In this document: piece after piece, positions 25,603-34,485 of the stretch | Layout: every line of letters begins with the position of its first letter | Position numbering within the stretch: position 1 is the first letter of the stretch | NCBI GenBank assembly: GCA_964613615.1 | Contig: CAZTIB010000057.1 | Coordinates: forward strand, 27,453 to 91,452 | Direction: 5' to 3' | DNA length: 64,000 bases | From: J054 sp964613615 | GTDB lineage: Bacteria > Pseudomonadota > Gammaproteobacteria > Steroidobacterales > GCA-2729495 | Program-made: the position numbers and the translations under genes | The notes under the pieces: model-generated | What the model was told of the DNA's origin: nothing | Databases searched by the model: none | What the model saw: the letters and a program-made list of their open reading frames with translations, nothing else

Positions 25603-28155
25603 TTACTGGCCCCGCGGGTCGTCCGGTTTGCCGTCGTCTGAAGACCAGACCTTGTAAGTTCGCGAACTATCGCTTTTCCCCACTTCTTCCCAGGGCAACA
25701 CGCGGTCACTGGCCGGTTTCCTGTCCGCCGCGGGCTTTGGTTCGCTGGCTGCTTTCTGGGCCGGTGCGGGCGGTCCAGCAGGCGCGGCCTGGCGGCCGGC
25801 AGCTGCCGGTTTAGCCGGTGCGGGTGCCTGGGGTGGCGAGGCTGGCGGCGCAGACGGTGCCGTGCGCGCTGGCTGCTGTGCCTCCTGCAATGGGCGCGAT
25901 GGCAGCGTGTCGTGTTCGCCCGGGTGTGCTTTGGGTGCCGGCTCGACGGCTTTTGGTGCATCGCTTTGGACGGCGTTGCCTGTCTCCGGTTTCCTGTCCC
26001 GCCGTGGGTCCTGTGCAGGAGGCGTTGCGGTATCGCGATCGGCCGGCTGAGAGGTCTGCTGTCCACCTTTGGCCTCGGCGCCGCCACCGCCGCCGCCAGA
26101 GCGCCGCCGCCGCCGACCGCGTCTTGAGCGCTGGCTGCCATTGCGCGTTTCCTTCGCCGGGCCGTCCGCCTTCTGATTTGCCGGCTCGTTCGTATCCGTT
26201 GCCGAGCGTGACTCGGTACTGCGGGCCTGCTGGTCTTTGCGGCCGCGCCCCGGTTTTTCGCTGCGGGCATCACCACGAGCTTCGCCCCGGCCATCGCTTC
26301 GTGACTGCGAGTCGCCGCGCGATCTCCCGCGCCCGTGCTGGCTGCGGCCCCGGCCACCGGATCGGCCCTGGCCGCCGCGACGTGAGCGGTCACCGCGACC
26401 TGGCTCGCGTCGCCTGCGTTGGCTGCCCTGATCCGGCTGTTCTTCGGGTTCGGGGTCACCCACCAGGAGGCGTTTGAGCCGCGTCAACAGGCCTGGCTGT
26501 GGAGCTTTGCTCTCGGTGCTGGTGACAACAGGCGGCGGCGTGGCCGGTTTTTCCGGCACGACGACTTTGACCGCAGGTGCCTCGGCCTTCGGCCTTGGTG
26601 CAGTGGCAAGCGCCATTGCGGCGTCCTCTTCGCCCGGCTCACGCAGGTCATAACTTGCCCCGGTGTTTTCCGGCAACAAGGTCTGGTCATCCCGGACGCG
26701 GCGTATCGAGTAGTTTGGCGTTTCCAGTTCCGGGTTGGCGATCAGGATGACCTGCAGATCGTCGCGCTGTTCGATGCGGCTGATCCAGTCACGCTTTTCG
26801 TTAAGCAGGTATGTGGCGACATCGATGGGCAACTGCGCAATAACTTTCGTAGTGCGTTCCTTGCGGGCTTCCTCGCCGATCAGGCGCAGAATCGAGAGTG
26901 CAAGGGACTCCACACTGCGCACGTGCCCGATGCCATTACAACGCGGGCACACCTGGTGCGCTGACTCACCGAGCGACGGCCGCAGGCGCTGTCGTGACAT
27001 TTCGAGCAGGCCGAAGCGGGAAATGCGGCCGAGCTGCACGCGGGCGCGATCGGCGCGCACGGCGTCGCGCAGGCGGTTCTCCACGTCACGCTGGTTGCGG
27101 GTCGGGCCCATGTCGATAAAGTCGATCACCAGCAGGCCGCCCAGGTCACGCAGGCGGCACTGCCGTGCGACTTCGTCGGCTGCTTCCAGGTTGGTGGCCA
27201 GGGCGGTGGCTTCGATATCGCCGCCCTTGGTCGCCCGGGCCGAGTTGATGTCGATGGAAATCAGCGCCTCGGTGTGATCCACCACGATGCTGCCACCCGA
27301 CGGCAGGTGCACGGTGTGTGCGAAGGCCGATTCGATCTGGCTCTCGATCTGGAACCGGGTAAACAGGGGCACCGGGTCGTCGTAGTGGCGCAGCTTGCGC
27401 AGGTTCTGAGGCATTGCGTGTTCCATGAACTCGCGGGCCTCTTCGAAGGTCGCCGTATCATCGACCAGTATTTCGCCAATATCAGCCGACAGATGATCGC
27501 GCAGCGCGCGGACCATGGCATTGCTGTCCTGGAACAGGAGGCAGGGCGCTTCGCGGGGTTGAACCACCTGCAGGATGGCCTCCCAGATACCCATCAGGTA
27601 TTCCAGGTCCCAGCGCAGCTCCTCTTCGGCCCGGCCGACCCCGGCCGTGCGCACGATGACGCCCATGCCCTCCGGGATCTCTACACCCTCGAGGGCGTCT
27701 TTGACGACTTCCCGGTCTTCGCCGGTAATTCGTCGTGACACGCCACCCGCCCGCGGGTTGTTCGGCATCAGGACAATGAATCTGCCGGCGAGACTGATAA
27801 AGGTCGTCAGCGCTGCACCCTTGTTGCCGCGCTCTTCCTTTTCCACCTGGACGACAATGTCCTGGCCTTCCTTCAGCACGTCGCGGATGTTGATCCGCTG
27901 CCCGGGCTCGGGCTCGTTCAGGAAATACTCATGGGAGATTTCCTTCAGCGGCAGAAAACCGTGACGTTCAGCGCCGTAGTTGACGAAGGCAGCGTCGAGG
28001 CTGGGCTCGACCCGGGTAATCTTACCCTTATAGATGTTTGCCTTTTTCTGCGCGCGGGATGCAATCTCGATGTCGAGATCGATGAGTTTCTGGCCATCGA
28101 CCATGGCCACACGCAACTCTTCTTCCTGAGTTGCGTTGATGAGCATTCTCTTCAT
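25603..28155 (-). CDS. rne: Ribonuclease E
   Basis: An 850-residue endoribonuclease that leads RNA decay and processes rRNA and tRNA. N-terminal half: S1 domain (about 35-125, THRVEP-like ITRVEPSLDAAFVNYGAERHG), a 5'-sensor/RNase H-like region, and the DNase I-like site with acidic residues in ISIDINSARATKG and VIDFIDMGP. The zinc-link CPRCNG lies near residue 402. From about 510 the sequence turns low-complexity: Arg/Gly/Ser/Glu-rich, then Pro/Ala-rich, ending with a short conserved tail (DRVLPWEEVGKSDSSRTYKV). Such a tail normally scaffolds the degradosome. An unusually long divergent leader lies upstream. Confidence 0.95.
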   Translation of the reverse strand: MKRMLINATQEEELRVAMVDGQKLIDLDIEIASRAQKKANIYKGKITRVEPSLDAAFVNYGAERHGFLPLKEISHEYFLNEPEPGQRINIRDVLKEGQDIVVQVEKEERGNKGAALTTFISLAGRFIVLMPNNPRAGGVSRRITGEDREVVKDALEGVEIPEGMGVIVRTAGVGRAEEELRWDLEYLMGIWEAILQVVQPREAPCLLFQDSNAMVRALRDHLSADIGEILVDDTATFEEAREFMEHAMPQNLRKLRHYDDPVPLFTRFQIESQIESAFAHTVHLPSGGSIVVDHTEALISIDINSARATKGGDIEATALATNLEAADEVARQCRLRDLGGLLVIDFIDMGPTRNQRDVENRLRDAVRADRARVQLGRISRFGLLEMSRQRLRPSLGESAHQVCPRCNGIGHVRSVESLALSILRLIGEEARKERTTKVIAQLPIDVATYLLNEKRDWISRIEQRDDLQVILIANPELETPNYSIRRVRDDQTLLPENTGASYDLREPGEEDAAMALATAPRPKAEAPAVKVVVPEKPATPPPVVTSTESKAPQPGLLTRLKRLLVGDPEPEEQPDQGSQRRRREPGRGDRSRRGGQGRSGGRGRSQHGRGRSRGDSQSRSDGRGEARGDARSEKPGRGRKDQQARSTESRSATDTNEPANQKADGPAKETRNGSQRSRRGRRRRRSGGGGGGAEAKGGQQTSQPADRDTATPPAQDPRRDRKPETGNAVQSDAPKAVEPAPKAHPGEHDTLPSRPLQEAQQPARTAPSAPPASPPQAPAPAKPAAAGRQAAPAGPPAPAQKAASEPKPAADRKPASDRVLPWEEVGKSDSSRTYKVWSSDDGKPDDPRGQ

Positions 28156-28511
28156 AAGCCCCTGCTATAAACAGTTGGGGGGCTCCAGGTGAGTGCTGCT
28201 GGATATGCATAGCGCTGTCGCCGCGTCTACGCGCGGTCATAGCAATCCGCCTGTGGCGGAAGACGGTATTAGGCATGTCATGATCGTATCGGTCGGCCGT
28301 GCACATAACAGCTGATCCAGCGAAAACCCTTGTGAGGTGCTGCGCGGCCAAGAGGCCACTTTTCACCTGGTACCCAGTCGTCGATCTGCTCGGCAGACCG
28401 ACCGTAACCGGACGCATCATGCGTCCGGGGTGTATTCACTTTCTTGTACACCAGCGGAATCATCGCTGGCGCAACAAAAGTTTAATATAACAGGCACTTG
28501 CAATCGCGGCA
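28156..28511. promoter_or_regulatory. rne/rluC divergent region with several hairpins
   Basis: The 356 nt between the divergent rne and rluC hold no gene that I can support. Four clean inverted repeats are visible: CCGCC-TGT-GGCGG (28247-28259), GGCC-AAGA-GGCC (about 28348-28359), GGACGCAT-C-ATGCGTCC (28410-28426) and CCAGCG-GAATCAT-CGCTGG (28451-28469). In E. coli rne has a leader of about 360 nt whose hairpins let RNase E control its own mRNA. The same layout suggests a structured rne leader here, with the rluC promoter near the AT-rich stretch at 28475-28491. Transcript starts are not visible from sequence. Confidence 0.5.
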
Positions 28512-29483
28512 ATGCGACCAATCGAGGAATTGATGAACAATGGACCGGCCACCCGCGGCGTCCAGCGCGTGCGCATCGCTGCGGATGACGTGGGGCGCCG
28601 CCTCGACAACTACCTGCTGAGCCGGTTCAAGGGCGTGCCTCGCAGCCGGGTGTACCGGATGATCCGGGGTGGCGAAGTGCGGGTGAACGGCGGCCGCGCG
28701 CGCCCTGATCGTCGGCTGGAGGCCGGCGATGAACTCCGTCTCCCGCCGGTCCGGCTGGCGCCGCCCGGCGCTCCGCCCCGGGACTCTGCTGCGCGTGGCC
28801 AGTGGCTCGTCGAGCGGGTTTTCTACGAGGACCGGGATCTGCTGGCCCTCGACAAACCGGCCGGGCTGGCCGTCCACGGGGGCAGCGGCATCAGTCTCGG
28901 CGCCATCGAGCTGCTGCGGGCCGCACGACATGACGATAGCCTGGAGCTGGTACATCGCCTGGACCGGGACACCAGCGGTTGTCTGCTCATCGCCAAGCGC
29001 CGGCCAGCCTTGCGCCATCTGCACGCACAGCTGCGCGAAGGCGCTGTGCGCAAGCTTTACACGGCGTTGCTGGTCGGCCAGTTGCGGGGGCCTGAACGCA
29101 TCGTCGACGCACCTCTGCTAACCACGCACCGGCGCGGCGGTGAGCGCTTTGTCACTGTCGCGGAAGATGGCAAGGCAGCCCGCAGCCGGTTTCGCCCTCG
29201 CGAGGCACTGCCCCGGTGCACCTTGTGTGATGTGCAGATCGACACCGGCCGTACCCACCAGATTCGTGTTCATGCTGCGCACATTGGCCACCCGGTGGCA
29301 GGTGACGATCGCTACGGCATAGCCGCAGATCCGGCGGTGCGCAGGGGTAACCTGCAGCGGCTTTTCCTGCATGCATCGAGTCTGAGTTTTGACAGCCCGA
29401 CGGGGGAACGGGCCATCAACGTGCAGTGCCCGTTGCCGCCGGAGCTGGAAGCCGTGCTGGACAAGTTGCGTACCCGTCGCTGA
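28512..29483 (+). CDS. rluC: 23S rRNA pseudouridine synthase RluC
   Basis: A 323-residue pseudouridine synthase (U955/2504/2580 of 23S rRNA in E. coli). An S4 RNA-binding domain spans about residues 20-85 (RRLDNYLLSRFKGVPRSRVYRMI), then the catalytic RluA-type domain with VHRLDRDTSGCLLIAK holding the catalytic aspartate, and RTHQIRVHAAHIGHPVAGDDRYG. It is divergent from rne, as in E. coli. The ATG at 28512 is taken; MNNGPATRG 21 nt later is an alternative. It converges with yceF with 5 nt between stops. Confidence 0.95.
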   Translation: MRPIEELMNNGPATRGVQRVRIAADDVGRRLDNYLLSRFKGVPRSRVYRMIRGGEVRVNGGRARPDRRLEAGDELRLPPVRLAPPGAPPRDSAARGQWLVERVFYEDRDLLALDKPAGLAVHGGSGISLGAIELLRAARHDDSLELVHRLDRDTSGCLLIAKRRPALRHLHAQLREGAVRKLYTALLVGQLRGPERIVDAPLLTTHRRGGERFVTVAEDGKAARSRFRPREALPRCTLCDVQIDTGRTHQIRVHAAHIGHPVAGDDRYGIAADPAVRRGNLQRLFLHASSLSFDSPTGERAINVQCPLPPELEAVLDKLRTRR

Positions 29484-29488
29484 CGCGG

Positions 29489-30073
29489 TCAGGGCAGGGC
29501 GAGGCCCATCGACCGCAGAGCGTCGGCCAGCCAGATCAGCGGCAGGCCCTGAATCGCGGTGGGATCCTGGTTTTCAATTCGCTCCATCAGCGCCACACCG
29601 AGACCTTCGGCTTTGAAGCTGCCGGCGCAGTCGACGGGTTGCTCGCGCTCCAGGTAGCGGCGGATTTCTGCCGCCGACAGCTGACGGAATACCACCCTGG
29701 TCACATCGACGTGCGTTCGCTGAGTTGTGCCACCAGGGCCGATGACGCAGACGGCGGTGTAGAACACCACGCTTTGACCGGAGCAGGCCGTGAGCTGGGC
29801 GATGGCTGGCTCCAATGCACCGGGCTTCGACAGGATACGGTTATCCACGGCGGCCACCTGGTCGCTGCCGATCACGATGGCGGACTCGCCGGCGGCCGAT
29901 TCTGCCTTCAGACGGGCGAGCCGTTCGGCCAACGCGCGCGGGCTTTCCTGCGGTTGCGGGGTCTCGTTGACGTCCGGGGACCGGCAGCTGAATTCTGTCA
30001 ACAAACGCGCCAGCAGCGCTCGCCGGTAGCGCGATGTGGAGGCCAGCACGACCGGCAGCTTGTCTGGTTTCAC
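29489..30073 (-). CDS. yceF: Maf-family nucleotide pyrophosphatase, YceF type
   Basis: A 194-residue Maf protein. It begins with LPVVLASTSRYRRALL (phosphate-binding SxSxxR motif), has AIVIGSDQVAAVD in the middle and CAGSFKAEGLGVALMERIE then DPTAIQGLPLI near the C-terminus. The latter pattern is typical of the YceF subgroup, which hydrolyses m7GTP, rather than of the dTTP/UTP-type Maf. It lies between rluC and yceD as in E. coli, but on the opposite strand from both. Confidence 0.88.
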   Translation of the reverse strand: MKPDKLPVVLASTSRYRRALLARLLTEFSCRSPDVNETPQPQESPRALAERLARLKAESAAGESAIVIGSDQVAAVDNRILSKPGALEPAIAQLTACSGQSVVFYTAVCVIGPGGTTQRTHVDVTRVVFRQLSAAEIRRYLEREQPVDCAGSFKAEGLGVALMERIENQDPTAIQGLPLIWLADALRSMGLALP

Positions 30074-30146
30074 GGGCAGGGCCTAAGGTCTTCAACGGGT
30101 TGGAGATTTTGACACATCTTAACTGCCAGCCTACACTTGACCGCTT

Positions 30147-30683
30147 ATGCTCGCCGACCGTATCGATAGCGCCCGGCTCAAGGAGCTGGCGGCTGGTCAA
30201 GCAACGCAGGCCGGGCAACTCGGGATTGAACAATTGCCCCGGCTGGCAGCGCTGCTCGCCGAGGGCGACCCGCCCCTGATCGATGTTGCAGTTGCCTTCG
30301 CGCTGGCGGAACATGGATTGGCGCGCCTGGAGCTGTCGCTGCGCGGGCAGTTGCGGCTGGTTTGCCAGCGGTGCCTGGGTCCAGTTGACTGGCCAGTTGA
30401 GTTGGAGGCGAGCCTGACAGTCGTTGCAGACGATGGCGAGAGCGGCATGCTTGAAGACCCGTTCGAAAGCGTGGTGCTGCCGGAAGACGGATTACGACTC
30501 GATCAAATTGCAGAGGATGAAGTCCTGGCGGCGGTGCCGCTTGCGCCCAGGCACCGGCCGGAGGCGGCCTGCAGCGGGCCGGCGCAGGTTGGCGGGAGCC
30601 GGCAGGGAGACGCGGACGACACTAGCCGTCCATTTGCAGAATTGGCGGCCATGCTGAAGGCCGGGCACCGGCAGGCCGACTGA
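30147..30683 (+). CDS. yceD: DUF177/YceD family protein
   Basis: A 178-residue protein of the DUF177 family found before rpmF in most bacteria and linked to 23S rRNA accumulation. The conserved RLVCQRCLGPVDWPVE (CxxC pair) is near residue 70, and the acidic segment LEDPFESVVLPEDGLRLDQIAEDEVLAAVPLAPRH follows, with PLAPRH matching the family C-terminal motif. L32 starts 20 nt downstream, probably co-transcribed. Confidence 0.9.
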   Translation: MLADRIDSARLKELAAGQATQAGQLGIEQLPRLAALLAEGDPPLIDVAVAFALAEHGLARLELSLRGQLRLVCQRCLGPVDWPVELEASLTVVADDGESGMLEDPFESVVLPEDGLRLDQIAEDEVLAAVPLAPRHRPEAACSGPAQVGGSRQGDADDTSRPFAELAAMLKAGHRQAD

Positions 30684-30703
30684 AATACGAAGGAGAATTT
30701 CCA

Positions 30704-30892
30704 ATGGCTGTTCAGAAGAATCGCAGAACGCCGTCGACACGCGGCATGCGTCGTTCCCACGACTCGCTGAAGTCGCCGGCCCTGTCGGCGGAACCGACTA
30801 CCGGTGAAACCCATCGTCGCCATCACGTGAGCCCGGACGGCTTCTATCGTGGCAAGAAAGTCGTCGATACGCCTGCGGACGACTTGGAATAA
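30704..30892 (+). CDS. rpmF: 50S ribosomal protein L32
   Basis: A 62-residue ribosomal protein; MAVQKNRRTPSTRGMRRSHD is the standard N-terminus and HHVSPDGFYRGKKVV the conserved end, with a short acidic extension. GGAG lies 8 nt before ATG. No zinc cysteines, as in most proteobacterial L32. Located yceD-rpmF-plsX, the standard order. Confidence 0.97.
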   Translation: MAVQKNRRTPSTRGMRRSHDSLKSPALSAEPTTGETHRRHHVSPDGFYRGKKVVDTPADDLE

Positions 30893-31009
30893 CCGCAATC
30901 ACCTGGCTTGCGCGGCCCATTGCCTCCCGGCAACTGGTGTTTGGGGTGCCCGTCGCGAGATAATCGAAACTGGCTGCCTGCGGGGCAGGTCGGGTGAACG
31001 GGTGTAAAT

Positions 31010-32017
31010 TTGTCCAAGCCGGTAACCATTGCCCTGGACGCTATGGGTGGCGACCACGGCGTGTCCGTGTCTGTGCCTGCCGCGTTGAGGATGTTGGGCA
31101 AGCAACCGTTGCTGGAGATCATCCTTGTCGGGCAGCGTGACGCCATCGAGGCGGTCCTGAAAGAGCAGCGCCACGATCGGTTGCACATTCATGAAGCCAG
31201 CCAGGTAGTCGGCATGGACGAACGGCCGGCAGACGCGCTGCGCAAGAAGAAAGATTCTTCGATGCGGGTGGCGATCAACCTGGTTAAAGAAGGCGCAGCT
31301 CACGCCTGTGTCAGCGCCGGTAATACCGGTGCGCTGATGGCCACGAGCCGTTTTGTGCTGAAGACCGTGCCCGGTATCGACCGTCCCGCGATCATGGCTA
31401 TCGTACCGACCAAGACCGGGCGCACCTATATGCTGGATCTTGGCGCGAATGCCGAATGCACGTCTGAACAGCTGTTCCAGTTCGCCGTCATGGGTGCGGT
31501 AGTCGTGCGTGACCTGGAAGAGATCCACCACGAACCGAGCGTCGGGCTGCTGAACATCGGCGAGGAAGATATCAAGGGCAACGATACGATTCGCGAGGCT
31601 GCCCGCATGCTGTCGGAAAGTTCCCTGAATTACGTCGGTTTCATCGAGGGTAATTCAATTGCTGATCAGAAGGCCGACGTGGTTGTGTGCGACGGCTTCT
31701 CCGGTAACATCGCCCTGAAGAGTATGGAAGGCACGGCGAAACTGGTTGCGCACTTCCTCGAGCGCGAGTTCCGGGGCAGTCCTTACGGCTGGTTTGCCGG
31801 TCTGGTCGCGTTGCCGTTGCTCCGGTCCTTGCGCAAGCGCCTGGATCCCCGCCGCTACAACGGCGCGTCCCTGGTCGGGTTGAACGGCATCGTTGTCAAA
31901 AGCCACGGCAGTGCCGACGCACTGGCTATGGCGCAGGCGATTGATGTCGCGACCCTCGAAGTGGAGAAGAGCGTGCCCGAACAGATTCGCCTGCGAATGG
32001 AACGACAGGCCCACTGA
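31010..32017 (+). CDS. plsX: Phosphate acyltransferase PlsX
   Basis: A 335-residue enzyme making acyl-phosphate from acyl-ACP, the first step of phospholipid synthesis in this branch. Motifs: IALDAMGGDHG at the N-terminus, SAGNTGALMA, KTGRTYMLDLGAN and VCDGFSGNIALKSMEG. The start is TTG (MSKPVTIALDAMGG); no ATG is available closer and family N-termini begin here. The 117-nt gap after rpmF shows no clear terminator. Confidence 0.95.
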   Translation: MSKPVTIALDAMGGDHGVSVSVPAALRMLGKQPLLEIILVGQRDAIEAVLKEQRHDRLHIHEASQVVGMDERPADALRKKKDSSMRVAINLVKEGAAHACVSAGNTGALMATSRFVLKTVPGIDRPAIMAIVPTKTGRTYMLDLGANAECTSEQLFQFAVMGAVVVRDLEEIHHEPSVGLLNIGEEDIKGNDTIREAARMLSESSLNYVGFIEGNSIADQKADVVVCDGFSGNIALKSMEGTAKLVAHFLEREFRGSPYGWFAGLVALPLLRSLRKRLDPRRYNGASLVGLNGIVVKSHGSADALAMAQAIDVATLEVEKSVPEQIRLRMERQAH

Positions 32018-32020
32018 CCT

Positions 32021-32995
32021 GTGGCGAAAGTGTATTCGAGAATTCTTGGCACCGGCCGCTACCTGCCCGAGCGGGTCCTGACCAATGCCGACCTGGAACA
32101 CATGGTGGAGACCACCGATGAGTGGATCCAGGCCCGCACCGGGATCAAGCGGCGCCACATTGCCGCCGACGGTGAAACGACCGCCGATCTGGCCGAGGCC
32201 GCTGCGCGCCGGGCGCTGGATGCTGCCGGTGTCGATGCCAGCGAGATCGACCTGATACTGGTCGGTACCACGACCGCAGACCAGGTGTTTCCGAACATGG
32301 GTTGCCTGCTGCAGGATCGCCTCGATATACACGGTTGTCCGGCCTTCGGCCTCGAGGCCGCCTGCAGCGGTTTCATTTATGCGCTGAGCGTAGCCAATTG
32401 CTTTATTGCCGCAGGCAACGCCAAACGGGCGCTTGTTGTTGGTGCCGAGACCCTGTCGCGGATGCTCGACTGGGAGGACAGGGGCACTTGCGTCCTGTTC
32501 GGGGACGGAGCCGGGGCCGTGGTGCTGGGGGCCTCTGACGAACCCGGTATCGTGTCATGCCATCTCGGCGCCGACGGCCGCTATAAAGACCTCCTCTACC
32601 ATCCCTATGGCACGTCCCGTATTCAGCGTCCCGAAGATACCGAACGTCCCTATATTCAGATGCGTGGCAACGAAATTTTCAAGGTTGCTGTCAAGACCCT
32701 GGAAAACATAGTCGACGAAACCCTCGAAGCTAACGGCCTGTCGTGTAGTGCTATCGACTGGCTAGTGCCGCACCAGGCGAACATTCGAATCATTCAGGCG
32801 ACGGCGAAGCGCCTGGGCATGCCCATGGAGAAAGTTATCCTGACGTTGGAAGATCACGGCAACACTTCTGCTGCATCGGTGCCGCTGGCTCTTGATACCG
32901 CGGTGCGCGATGGCCGAATCAAACGTGGCGATCTATTGATGCTCGAGGCTTTTGGTGGTGGTCTGACCTGGGGATCAGCCCTGATCCGTTATTAA
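32021..32995 (+). CDS. fabH: 3-oxoacyl-[ACP] synthase III
   Basis: A 324-residue condensing enzyme that starts fatty acid elongation from acetyl-CoA and malonyl-ACP. The catalytic triad is visible: Cys in LEAACSGFIYAL (about 113), His in VPHQANIRI (about 250) and Asn in HGNTSAASVPLAL (about 280). The GTG start follows plsX by 3 nt. The next gene starts inside its stop codon (TAATG), but it is a transporter rather than the usual fabD. Confidence 0.97.
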   Translation: MAKVYSRILGTGRYLPERVLTNADLEHMVETTDEWIQARTGIKRRHIAADGETTADLAEAAARRALDAAGVDASEIDLILVGTTTADQVFPNMGCLLQDRLDIHGCPAFGLEAACSGFIYALSVANCFIAAGNAKRALVVGAETLSRMLDWEDRGTCVLFGDGAGAVVLGASDEPGIVSCHLGADGRYKDLLYHPYGTSRIQRPEDTERPYIQMRGNEIFKVAVKTLENIVDETLEANGLSCSAIDWLVPHQANIRIIQATAKRLGMPMEKVILTLEDHGNTSAASVPLALDTAVRDGRIKRGDLLMLEAFGGGLTWGSALIRY

Positions 32996-34485
32996 TGACT
33001 ACCCGGCTGCGCGCCGTTGCCCTGTTCGTCGGACCGGCGGTTGCGCTGGCGCTCTACTGGCTGTTGCCCACGAGCTATCTCGCGCCTTCCGGCGAAGTCC
33101 TGCCGCTCACCGACGCGGCCCGCTCGGCCGCCGCTGTGGGCCTGTGGATGGCGATCTGGTGGCTGAGCGAAGCCATCCCGATTTATGCAACGGCGCTGTT
33201 ACCGCTGGCCCTCTTTCCGCTGACCGGGGCGACGACGATGGCGGCCGCTGCCGACGGCTACGCGCACCCCCTGATCTACCTGTTTCTCGGCGGTTTCATC
33301 CTTGCCCTGGCTCTCGAACGCTGGGGGGTGCATCAGCGCCTGGCCCTTGCCGTGCTTGGGCGGGTGGGTACCGAACCTTCCCGGGTCATCGGCGCTTTCA
33401 TGCTGATCTCCGCGTTTGTCAGCATGTGGGTGACGAACACCGCCACGACGATCATGCTGCTGCCCGTGGCGACCAGCGTGCTGGCACTGACGCAGCTGGA
33501 ACACGTTGACAGCGAAGGCCAGCAGAACTTTTCGATCTGCCTGTTGCTGGGCATCGCGTACGCGGCATCCATCGGTGGCATCGGCACGATCATCGGTACC
33601 GCGCCCAACCTGTTTGTCGTGTCGTTTATCGAGTCGCAGACGGGCGTGGAGATCAGTTTTCTGCGCTGGATGGCAATTGGCGTGCCGCTGGTCCTGGTGT
33701 TCGTGCCGTTAACCTGGTGGATGCTCGTGCGATACACGTTCAGCTTGCCGGTCGGCCGGTTCGCCGGGGTGGCACAGGAACTGGCTCGCCAGCGCGAGCA
33801 GCAGGGGCCCATGGATACCGGTGCACGTCGCACTGTTATCGTGTTCGTCTCGACGGCCCTGGCCTGGTTGACCCGGCCCTTTCTGAATGACCTGGCAATT
33901 GCCGGCTGGCAGCCACTTGCTGGCCTGACCGATCCCGGTATCGCGATTCTCGGCGCGCTGGCCCTGTTCGTGACGCCGGTCCAGCTCCGCGAGCGGCGCT
34001 TTCTGATGGACTGGCAGACGGCAGTGCGCCTGCCGTGGGGCCTGCTGATTCTGTTTGGCGGCGGGCTGAGCCTGGCGTCCGCGCTGGACGGCAGCGGCTT
34101 CAGCACTTTTCTCGGCAGCCAGGTGGGCGCGCTCGGTGTACTGCCCGAGGTGTTGTTGGTGGCCCTCGTTGTGGGGCTGATGATTTTTCTGACGGAGCTG
34201 ACCAGCAATACGGCAACCACGGCAACCCTGATCCCGGTGATGTTTGCGGTGGCCGGTGGCCTGGGCCTCGACCCGCTGCTGCTCGTGGTGCCGGCGGGGA
34301 TCGCTGCCAGTTGTGCATTCATGCTGCCCGTCGCCACGCCGCCCAATGCCATTGTCTTCGGCTCGGGACGCCTGACCATCGCCCAGATGAGCCGGGCCGG
34401 TCTGCGGCTGAACCTGCTCGGGATAGTGCTGATCACCGGCCTGGCTTATGCTGTGATTCTGCCCGTATTCAGGATAACGACATGA
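32995..34485 (+). CDS. DASS-family anion:sodium symporter
   Basis: A 496-residue membrane protein of the SLC13/DASS family (dicarboxylate, sulfate or citrate with Na+). The two SNT-type motifs that bind Na+ and substrate are present: WVTNTATTIMLLPVATS (about 143) and ELTSNTATTATLIPV (about 400). I see around eleven or twelve hydrophobic segments and no extra regulatory domain such as TrkA-C. The substrate cannot be told from sequence. The ATG overlaps fabH's stop by one base, so it is co-expressed with a fatty acid gene, an unusual neighbour. Confidence 0.88.
   Translation: MTTRLRAVALFVGPAVALALYWLLPTSYLAPSGEVLPLTDAARSAAAVGLWMAIWWLSEAIPIYATALLPLALFPLTGATTMAAAADGYAHPLIYLFLGGFILALALERWGVHQRLALAVLGRVGTEPSRVIGAFMLISAFVSMWVTNTATTIMLLPVATSVLALTQLEHVDSEGQQNFSICLLLGIAYAASIGGIGTIIGTAPNLFVVSFIESQTGVEISFLRWMAIGVPLVLVFVPLTWWMLVRYTFSLPVGRFAGVAQELARQREQQGPMDTGARRTVIVFVSTALAWLTRPFLNDLAIAGWQPLAGLTDPGIAILGALALFVTPVQLRERRFLMDWQTAVRLPWGLLILFGGGLSLASALDGSGFSTFLGSQVGALGVLPEVLLVALVVGLMIFLTELTSNTATTATLIPVMFAVAGGLGLDPLLLVVPAGIAASCAFMLPVATPPNAIVFGSGRLTIAQMSRAGLRLNLLGIVLITGLAYAVILPVFRITT

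Noticed and set aside
33333..34436. A 367-codon open frame on the - strand, antisense to the DASS transporter
   Set aside because: Shadow of a GC-rich membrane protein gene; no homology or signal peptide is visible.
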